Virus record (IMG/VR): IMGVR_UViG_3300027770_002599
Span: 43,802-107,801 of that record
DNA length: 64,000 nt
Source: a virus
Direction: 5' to 3' (one strand)
A program made the position numbers and the translations under genes. Below, piece after piece: positions 58,435 to 64,000 of this stretch (positions are counted from its first letter, which is position 1; each line of letters starts with the position of its first letter). Below the pieces are notes generated by a model. That model made no database searches. It was given only the letters and a program-made list of their open reading frames with translations, and was not told the origin of the DNA.

Positions 58435-58467
58435 AAAAAATGAGACCTCGTTAATTAGAGGTCTCAT
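58435..58467 (-). terminator. Terminator before the virion gene
   Basis: 10-bp stem ATGAGACCTC/GAGGTCTCAT, eight-base loop, T-run on the minus strand (and a weaker one on plus). Confidence 0.88.
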
Positions 58468-58618
58468 TATTTTTTGAGAGAACTATTAAAATATTTCGTA
58501 TAAACTGATATACAGTATTTGCCTTTATTTTTTTATTTTGTCCAAGATATTCAGAAAAGGAAAACAACAATCCAAGGATTACTGTTATTCCCCAATTTGC
58601 TACTAAACAACTAATCAC
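58451..58618 (-). CDS. Small membrane protein, GTG start, holin-like size (55 aa)
   Basis: GTG at 58618 overlaps the upstream stop (GTGA). One hydrophobic helix (LVANWGITVILGLLFSF), then SEYLGQNKKIKANTVYQFIRN and a second hydrophobic patch. The stop is in the loop of the terminator. Pattern SEYLG.N..IKAN.VYQ recurs in small phage membrane proteins. Holin role is only a guess. Confidence 0.6.
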   Translation of the reverse strand: MISCLVANWGITVILGLLFSFSEYLGQNKKIKANTVYQFIRNILIVLSKNNETSN

Positions 58619-58788
58619 TTGCAGTTCTTCAGAAGAGCTACTCTTACTGTTGAGGCAATTACATTATCAATATCGTTATCGGTTGTTGCGACATAACGAT
58701 CAATCAAATCCACAACCAGTTTCTTTACCTGGCATGAATTCATAAACTGAATCAAGATTGGTTTTAAAAGATTTACTACATTAGCCAT
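58615..58788 (-). CDS. Small helical protein (57 aa)
   Basis: MANVVNLLKPILIQFMNSCQVKKLVVDLIDRYVATTDND, then VIASTVRVALLKNCK. Compact, two Cys, no membrane run. Coupled with the membrane ORF downstream. Function unknown. Confidence 0.65.
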   Translation of the reverse strand: MANVVNLLKPILIQFMNSCQVKKLVVDLIDRYVATTDNDIDNVIASTVRVALLKNCK

Positions 58789-58846
58789 TTTGAGAATCCT
58801 ATTACAACAATATTATTTAGGGATTTTACCTAATTTTAATCATTTA

Positions 58847-60178
58847 TCAACCACCTGTAGTTGTTCTTGTACTTCTCCTCATCTGATCAAGATAATATTG
58901 AGTATGAGGTCTTGCTTTACTAGTATCCCCTGCTTTTAATGCCTTGGCTGCTGGACCACTATCATTTCCCATCATAGCATCAGCAGCAGCAGCAGAGTAC
59001 TCTCTAGACATTCCTCCCGTTTGCCCTCTGTGCTTAGGAGATCCAGCTTCTGCTGCTTGCGCTTCAAGTCTTTTTCTTAGATCAGTACTAGAAGGTGGTT
59101 TTTCCCCTTTTTTGTGAGTAAATCTTGCCCTATTTAAAGTGTCTCCAGTTTTAATACTACCAAGACCCTTTCCACCACTCATTTGATTGATAGCACCTTT
59201 GCTAATTGGTCTCCATCCTTCAATAATAGATTCTAACCAAGCATCACTCATATGCTCTACAATATTTTCTGCTGAATCAAAATTTTCAGCAAAACAATTA
59301 TCAACCAAAGTTTCAATTACATAATCATAAATGTTTTCAGTTTCTTCCCTCATTGCTTGCTTTCTTTTCCAAGCATAATAAATTTTTTCACCTTTTTCTG
59401 CTCCATACTCTTTCATCATTGCCTTTTTTGCTGAAGAAGTTTTCTTTCCAAGTGCTTCTTCCTTTCTTCTTTCCACAGAAGTCATATGTCTTTCATCAAG
59501 TTCATATTCTTCAGTATTAAGTGGAAGTTTTCCTTGCTTTAATGCATTGATTTTAAATTGCTGTTGCTTTCTTACAAGATTTATTAATTCTTGTGGAGTT
59601 GGTTCTTGTTGAGTTGGTTCTTGTTGAGTTGGTTTTTTTGATTGGGAATCAATTTCTTCCTTTCTTAAACTTTTAAGTATTTCATCAGGAGATTTTGTAA
59701 TAGTATCAGATTTTTCACGGGGAATTTGTTTTCTTTTTGCTTGCAATTTCAAAAGTTTCTGTCTTCTTCTTCTGAGTTTTTCTTCTCTTTCATAATCTGT
59801 TTCTTCACCAATTTCAACCATTTCAATCAATTCACCACCCAATTCAGAGGCAATCTGAATCATCTCAGTATTCATCGTTGGATTGATTTCAACTATATTA
59901 TTTACCTCTTTTTCTTTAATTTGTTTTTTATTTTGCTCATTATCAACTAAATCAGCAATTTCAAATAAATCATCTCTCCAATTTGATAATGATTCTTTAC
60001 GAGTTTTAATTACAGAACCTATTTTTCTACGACGATTTAAAAGATACTTATCGGTCTTTGTATTTTTTTTACGATCATTATCAATGTCAGAATCTTCTTG
60101 TCCTACTGGATCAAGTTTTTCAGATACAATTTTTCCAAAATAAACCTTTGAAATATCGTTAAGAATATTATTAGACAT
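58847..60178 (-). CDS. Charged repeat-containing protein with DEGYAE-type module (443 aa)
   Basis: Highly charged, low complexity: ISELGGELIEMVEIGEE..., then LRRRRQKLLKLQAKRKQ, and QEPTQQEPTPQE. Near 265 KAMMKEYGAEKGEKIYYAWKRKQA is a motif of cyanophage capsid-block proteins. About 280-320 IYDYVIETLVDNCFAENFDSAENIVEHMSDAWLESII matches a module in the 188-residue gene at 63 kb. Late promoter 34 bp upstream. Possibly a prohead core or scaffold-type protein. Confidence 0.65.
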   Translation of the reverse strand: MSNNILNDISKVYFGKIVSEKLDPVGQEDSDIDNDRKKNTKTDKYLLNRRRKIGSVIKTRKESLSNWRDDLFEIADLVDNEQNKKQIKEKEVNNIVEINPTMNTEMIQIASELGGELIEMVEIGEETDYEREEKLRRRRQKLLKLQAKRKQIPREKSDTITKSPDEILKSLRKEEIDSQSKKPTQQEPTQQEPTPQELINLVRKQQQFKINALKQGKLPLNTEEYELDERHMTSVERRKEEALGKKTSSAKKAMMKEYGAEKGEKIYYAWKRKQAMREETENIYDYVIETLVDNCFAENFDSAENIVEHMSDAWLESIIEGWRPISKGAINQMSGGKGLGSIKTGDTLNRARFTHKKGEKPPSSTDLRKRLEAQAAEAGSPKHRGQTGGMSREYSAAAADAMMGNDSGPAAKALKAGDTSKARPHTQYYLDQMRRSTRTTTGG

Positions 60179-61466
60179 TAGAATAAATGCTTTTTTTTAT
60201 TTTTCTATACTTATTTATAAATTCTTTGATAGCATAATATTTTGCACCAGATTGTAAATTTTCTTTTCCAGTTTTAATTGCTCCTGGAGTTTGTTTTGCT
60301 GCGTATTTAGCTGCCCCAAGAGTTCCCGTTAAAGTATTTGGTTTACCAGGCTCTCTATACATACGGTTCATATTTTTTTCAGTATATTCATTCAAATCTT
60401 TAATCCAAGACTTAAACATAATATCATCTTCGGTAACACAAATTAAATAATTAGTTCCTCTACGAATTACTTTTCCAGTCAATCCAGTATTCATATTTTC
60501 TACAATATCACCAATTTTAAAAATTTTATTTTGAACATAATTTTCTCTCAAATTTTCATTATCCAATTTTGGAGCAATTTGCCACAAATTAAAATTTTCT
60601 TTTATTGAAATTTCCATTCCTTTACGAACATCATTAAATAATTTTTTCGTTTCTTTATCATCAAGTTTTTTAGGAACTCCTCTTCGGAAAGTTTCAAAAT
60701 CATTTTCTGCTGCTGCCTTTCTCATTTTAGATGCCGACATTCCTGATGCATTTTTATCAGAATCTGCTGTTCCTGCTGCAACTACATTGATTTGTGAAAA
60801 ATTATATTCAGAACCATTATACTTATTTGCAAGATTTTTAATCTCTGCTTGACGATCTGAACCAACAACAATATTTACATTTCCATACCCATCCTCAGAA
60901 GTTGCCCTCAATACATCAAAGATATTTTGCATATCCGGATTATTAATTATATTTTCACCAAATTTAGGAAACATTTTTCTCATATATGAGATTTTTGTAT
61001 TGGGATCCAATGGATTCTTTTTTGGATCTTGAATCCTAGATGGATAAATTTTCAATTCTCCACCAATAGAAATACGATCTGCAGTCTTAAAAAGTTTTTC
61101 GTGTCCTATTGTCGGTGGATTAAATCTTCCAAAAATAATTGTAGAGAATTCATCATTTTGTTGTTGTTCTAGAGATTGCTGTTGTTGCTGTGGCAATTCA
61201 GATTGTATTTGTTGTGTTGGTAAATTAACTTGAGTTCCTGCGACTTGTTGATTTGCTTTTGTTTTTGGACCATCTGGAATATCTCTTTTACCTACTCTTT
61301 CACCACGATTAAAAAATTCAAGTTCACCCCCAACAGTTTTAGCAACAAATTCTCCACGAGAATCATACCAATCCCCGTGCCCATCACCTTGCAATCCAAG
61401 TTTTTTGGCTTGTTCTGATGCTTTAGTTTTCTTTGCTTCTATTAAGAACTGAGAAAATCTCTTCAT
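60171..61466 (-). CDS. Nucleotidyltransferase-fold protein (431 aa)
   Basis: N-terminus MKRFSQFLIEAKK is a leader-like peptide seen in several cyanophage virion-block proteins. Residues about 105-250: FSTIIFGRFNPPTIGHEKLF (HxGH-type motif), GSDRQAEIKNL, ASGMSASKMRKAAAENDFETFRRGVP (ISxTxxR-like). The C-terminal part has an SH3-like strand set (KIFKIGDIVENMNTGLTGKVIRRGTNYLICV). May adenylylate or cytidylylate a small molecule; substrate unknown. Overlaps the next ATG by eight bases. Confidence 0.72.
   Translation of the reverse strand: MKRFSQFLIEAKKTKASEQAKKLGLQGDGHGDWYDSRGEFVAKTVGGELEFFNRGERVGKRDIPDGPKTKANQQVAGTQVNLPTQQIQSELPQQQQQSLEQQQNDEFSTIIFGRFNPPTIGHEKLFKTADRISIGGELKIYPSRIQDPKKNPLDPNTKISYMRKMFPKFGENIINNPDMQNIFDVLRATSEDGYGNVNIVVGSDRQAEIKNLANKYNGSEYNFSQINVVAAGTADSDKNASGMSASKMRKAAAENDFETFRRGVPKKLDDKETKKLFNDVRKGMEISIKENFNLWQIAPKLDNENLRENYVQNKIFKIGDIVENMNTGLTGKVIRRGTNYLICVTEDDIMFKSWIKDLNEYTEKNMNRMYREPGKPNTLTGTLGAAKYAAKQTPGAIKTGKENLQSGAKYYAIKEFINKYRKIKKSIYSNV
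60212..60219 (-). promoter_or_regulatory. Late promoter (TATAAATA)
   Basis: Perfect box inside the 3' end of the nucleotidyltransferase gene, 34 bp before the 443-residue gene. Confidence 0.6.
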
Positions 61467-61484
61467 ACTATATTATTTTTTAAA

Positions 61485-61492
61485 TATTTATC
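61485..61492 (-). promoter_or_regulatory. Late-type promoter (GATAAATA)
   Basis: GATAAATA at the stop of the upstream gene, 19 bp before the nucleotidyltransferase ATG. Confidence 0.6.
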
Positions 61493-62969
61493 AATATAGT
61501 TTTAAATGAAATGATGCACTAATCTTATTTGGTGCAATTTGGTTTGCCATAAGAATAGATCTTGCCTTATCATCTGCCTGATCTTGAGTTAAATTCTTTT
61601 GTCCAATTTTTTTAGATTTATTGTATATATTTTTTCCTATTCTTTCAATAATTTTTTCAGAATCCTTTCTATTCAAAATCCCTTTACTTACAATTCCAGA
61701 CCATAAATCCAAAATAATTTCATCTTGTTTTTTTTGATTTCCTGAATTTTGAATTGCAAAAGCAATTTCTAATTTATTTTGTGCATTTCTATAACTTCCA
61801 ATATATGATGATAGTGTTTTATTTTTAACTGATGGATCTATATTTTTTGCCAACACATCCATATACTTTTCTGAATTTTTCTTTTTATCATCATAACTTT
61901 TACCAATCATTTCACCATTACTAACAATATCAGGTGATAATGATTTGTTAAATACTTGACCACGAATAGATTGCATCTTTCTAATAGCACCAGAATTATA
62001 CAAAATAATATTTGCACCACTCATACCCATTGATCCCCCAGCGGCAGTCTTAAATTGTGCTTCTTTTTCAACTTTAAGAGATGAACTAGCATTATTATAT
62101 CTAATACTATCAGTTTCTCTCTTATAACTAATTTTTCCATTTTTTTCCAATGTTAGTTGATCTACTTCAACAACATATTTGAGAGTTTCATCAACTTTAT
62201 AATATGTTGATTCATTTTTTATAGAATTAGTTCTAGATTTAACTGATGGAGGATTTGGTAGAGGTATTTCTTTTGATGGAAAATTTACAAATCCAATTCG
62301 TGAAGAATATACACCTTTAGTTGATGTCGCTTTCTTAAGAGAAATTGGTGCTAATTTTTTTTGTTCATATAATTTATAAATTAATCTATTCAAACCTACA
62401 ATATCATCTATAGCATATTTTTTTTGAACATCATTTGGCATATTTTGAAATGCATTTCCCATAACAACAGATAATTTGATATATTCTTTTATTTTATCTA
62501 CTGCAGACTGATCAAAGAACCAAACATCAGCAGGATTCCATCTATCAGATTTTACATTAATTTTAAATGTACCCATATACACTTTATTTAAAAAAATACC
62601 AATATTACTAATTTTATAAAAGTAATCTTGTCTACATATTTCTAATTTTTTAGTAAATGAAACTTTTGGATTTTTTAAAAAATTTTCATTTTGTGATTTT
62701 AATGCTCCGTGCCAATCATCAGTTACAAAAAATGTTTTAGCATTACCCAATTTCCTATTAACTGTAATAACATCCGATTTTAAATTTGAAAATTCATCTA
62801 ATATTCCAAGTTTTTCAAGAGATCCAGTCAATTTATCTTTACCAGAAAAGGCATCAATCCAAAAATCTGGAGTTACTTCAATACCTCTTAATGTAAAATT
62901 TTGAGATTTTTTTTGAATGACATAATATACAGTCCACATTGTCTCTAAAACAGTTGCAGTTGCAGCCAT
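61491..62969 (-). CDS. Large hypothetical protein (492 aa)
   Basis: The ATG at 62969 (MAATATVLETMW) is chosen because a longer reading would translate the terminator stem. Mixed alpha/beta with long basic regions, e.g. DIVGLNRLIYKLYEQKKLAPISLKKA, and a Gly/Met stretch AGGSMGMSGAN. I recognise no family with confidence; the length and pattern recall the large proteins of this block in cyanophages. Confidence 0.68.
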   Translation of the reverse strand: MAATATVLETMWTVYYVIQKKSQNFTLRGIEVTPDFWIDAFSGKDKLTGSLEKLGILDEFSNLKSDVITVNRKLGNAKTFFVTDDWHGALKSQNENFLKNPKVSFTKKLEICRQDYFYKISNIGIFLNKVYMGTFKINVKSDRWNPADVWFFDQSAVDKIKEYIKLSVVMGNAFQNMPNDVQKKYAIDDIVGLNRLIYKLYEQKKLAPISLKKATSTKGVYSSRIGFVNFPSKEIPLPNPPSVKSRTNSIKNESTYYKVDETLKYVVEVDQLTLEKNGKISYKRETDSIRYNNASSSLKVEKEAQFKTAAGGSMGMSGANIILYNSGAIRKMQSIRGQVFNKSLSPDIVSNGEMIGKSYDDKKKNSEKYMDVLAKNIDPSVKNKTLSSYIGSYRNAQNKLEIAFAIQNSGNQKKQDEIILDLWSGIVSKGILNRKDSEKIIERIGKNIYNKSKKIGQKNLTQDQADDKARSILMANQIAPNKISASFHLKLY

Positions 62970-62988
62970 ATTCTTTGCATCTTTCTTA

Positions 62989-62996
62989 TATTTAGA
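62989..62996 (-). promoter_or_regulatory. Late-like box (TCTAAATA)
   Basis: One mismatch from TATAAATA, directly after the T-run of the terminator, 20 bp before the 492-residue gene. Confidence 0.4.
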
Positions 62997-63027
62997 AAAA
63001 AAAAGACCCCCCTTGTGAGGGGGGTCT
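62996..63027 (-). terminator. Strong terminator
   Basis: 9-bp stem AGACCCCCC/GGGGGGTCT, six-base loop, nine T on the minus strand. Ends the 188-residue gene transcript. Confidence 0.92.
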
Positions 63028-63050
63028 CTGTACAAATTTGTAAATAGTTT

Positions 63051-63617
63051 TCAACCTAGAATAGAATTTCTCCAATTTTCACTCATATTCACCATAATTC
63101 TTTCTGCTGCTTCTACAGTTTCAGCATATCCTTCATCTAAAAGATGTGAAAGAATGAGGTCATAGAGGTCATAAGAGTTGTTTAGATTTTTTCTATTATT
63201 ATAAACTGCTTTTACCGCATTAAATGAAACTCTATCCTTTTTCTTTTCATCATCAGAGAGATTGGAATATGGAGTATTAGCAAGTACTGATCTTCTTTCT
63301 TTTTGTTCTGGAGTTTGATCGGCACTTGTTTTTGCTGTTCTTGCCCATCCTTGGTGAACTGCATCGGAACCTGCTTCGGTTGAAGTTCCACTACCACTTC
63401 TTTCACCTCTTCTGAGAGCACGAAGAGCAGCAGCAGCAGAAGAACGATTTGCTGCTCTACCAAAAGAATGTTTATCTCCAGTTGCTCTACCATATCCATA
63501 TCTAGAATCTAATGCAGCATCAGATGCTTTTTCATAAGGACTATCTTCCTTTTCCATAATATTATTATAAACATCTAAATATGCTTCTTGAAGATTGCGT
63601 AATTCTTGTGAGTTCAT
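63051..63617 (-). CDS. Protein with shared DEGYAE-type C-terminal module (188 aa)
   Basis: ELRNLQEAYLDVY at the N-terminus is typical of this cyanophage block. The middle is Ala/Arg/Gly-rich (RRGERSGSGTSTEAGSD) and likely disordered. The end, YDLILSHLLDEGYAETVEAAERIMVNMSENWRNSIL, is the module shared with the 443-residue protein. A terminator follows and a late promoter precedes it. Confidence 0.7.
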   Translation of the reverse strand: MNSQELRNLQEAYLDVYNNIMEKEDSPYEKASDAALDSRYGYGRATGDKHSFGRAANRSSAAAALRALRRGERSGSGTSTEAGSDAVHQGWARTAKTSADQTPEQKERRSVLANTPYSNLSDDEKKKDRVSFNAVKAVYNNRKNLNNSYDLYDLILSHLLDEGYAETVEAAERIMVNMSENWRNSILG

Positions 63618-63637
63618 CTGTATGATTACTTTTTAGA

Positions 63638-63645
63638 TATTTATA
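63638..63645 (-). promoter_or_regulatory. Late promoter (TATAAATA) right after a terminator
   Basis: Perfect box after the T-run, 21 bp before the 188-residue gene. Confidence 0.75.
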
Positions 63646-63670
63646 AAAAAAGACCCCTTGGAGAAGTCTT
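63646..63670 (-). terminator. Terminator of the repeat gene
   Basis: AAGAC/GTCTT with an imperfect upper stem and seven T on the minus strand. Weaker hairpin than the others. Confidence 0.6.
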
Positions 63671-63706
63671 GGAAAAGTTTGGAAAGTGGTTTTACTAATA
63701 AGTTGA

Positions 63707-64000
63707 CTATGGTTTTGAAAGAATTGGATCAACTTTAACATTTGAACCTGTTCTGTCATTTCTTCTTGCCGCTGCCTGATGGGCGTTACGTCTTTGAAAA
63801 AATTCTTTTGTAGGCGCTCCAGTATCTATGTCTCGTCTATCTCTTGCTCTTAATAATCCTGCTACTTTTTTATCAGAAATTTCATTAAGTTTTGAAAGAA
63901 TTGGATCAACTTTAACATTTGAACCTGTTCTGTCATTTCTTCTTGCCGCTGCCTGATGGGCGTTACGTCTTTGAAAAAATTCTTTTGTAGGCGCTCCAGT
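63707..64000 (-). CDS. Partial CDS with 59-codon tandem repeat (5' end beyond window)
   Basis: Reads TGAPTKEFFQRRNAHQAAARR...VDPILSKLNEISDKKVAGLLRARDRRDID, then the same TGAPTKEFF...VDPILSK again, ending P-stop. Unit of 59 residues, basic and helical. Runs off the right edge, so more units may exist. Function unknown; a virion or DNA-binding role is possible. Confidence 0.75.
   Translation of the reverse strand, partial: TGAPTKEFFQRRNAHQAAARRNDRTGSNVKVDPILSKLNEISDKKVAGLLRARDRRDIDTGAPTKEFFQRRNAHQAAARRNDRTGSNVKVDPILSKP
63712..64000. repeat. Perfect direct repeat, period 177 bp
   Basis: 63712-63823 and 63889-64000 are identical over 112 bp and lie in the same reading frame. The second copy reaches the window edge. 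Confidence 0.95.

Noticed and set aside
1-64000. Integrase, attachment sites or transposases
   Set aside because: No such gene or flanking duplicated core was seen; the only mobile-type genes are the HNH and GIY-YIG endonucleases.

Overview
The window is a 64 kb piece of a T4-like (myovirus) cyanophage genome. Three lines of evidence support this. (i) It carries T4-type virion and replication genes: gp4, gp48, gp53, gp54, gp26, a gp5-like hub, gp32, gp33, gp59, gp61 and nrdA/nrdB. (ii) It carries cyanobacterial auxiliary genes: psbA (complete D1), a high-light-inducible protein, speD, phoH, thyX, glutaredoxin, a DUF1825 protein and an SLH-porin-like protein. (iii) The DNA is AT-rich, genes abut or overlap through ATGA/TAATG junctions, and T4-type late promoters (NATAAATA) precede many starts. 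Host genus (Synechococcus or Prochlorococcus) cannot be decided from the sequence. Almost everything is on the minus strand. The exceptions are a four-gene baseplate/head block at 16.2-19.1 kb and one 62-codon gene at 30.0 kb.

Layout. 1-15.3 kb: virion genes, with a 1693-residue adhesin-like protein, the gp5-like hub, a probable gp27-like hub, two related tape-measure/peptidase proteins and a tail-assembly chaperone pair (gp26 plus a -1 frame ORF). 15.3-19.1 kb: gp54 (minus), then gp4, a small gene, gp48 and gp53 (plus). 19.1-29.1 kb: the early/middle replication and metabolism operon (gp32, DUF1825, gp59, gp33, exonuclease, phoH, thyX, phosphoesterase, speD, grx and many small genes), ending in a psbA-adjacent HNH endonuclease and psbA. 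29.3-32.8 kb: a small virion protein, GH19 and C39 lysis-type enzymes, hli and a porin-like outer-membrane protein. 32.8-48.5 kb: an unbroken glycan cluster of about 16 genes (GT25, two GT11, GT7-like and GT10 transferases; GDP-mannose 3,5-epimerase; ADP-heptose kinase, adenylyltransferase and epimerase; RfbH-type 3-dehydrase; TPP-dependent E1 fusion; Zn-less-lobe alcohol dehydrogenase; two methyltransferases; cupin; HAD). 48.5-51.8 kb: small genes, Dps, a Gly tRNA, RlpA and a GIY-YIG-like endonuclease. 51.8-56.3 kb: nrdB, nrdA and the gp61 primase. 56.3-64 kb: mostly late or structural genes, ending in a protein with a perfect 59-codon tandem repeat cut by the window edge.

How it fits together. 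Early operons start at sigma70-type promoters, nearly all with a 17-bp spacer (TTGACA/TATAAT type). Two of these have the -35 hexamer exactly as the loop of the upstream operon's terminator hairpin, so one operon stops and the next starts within about 40 bp. Late genes carry NATAAATA boxes, several placed just after a terminator. The glycan cluster begins behind a structured RNA whose terminator could be opened by an alternative pairing, suggesting controlled expression. The cluster makes or transfers heptose, L-galactose/fucose-type and 3,6-dideoxy or branched sugars. The likely purpose is remodelling host surface glycans or decorating the virion; this is inference.
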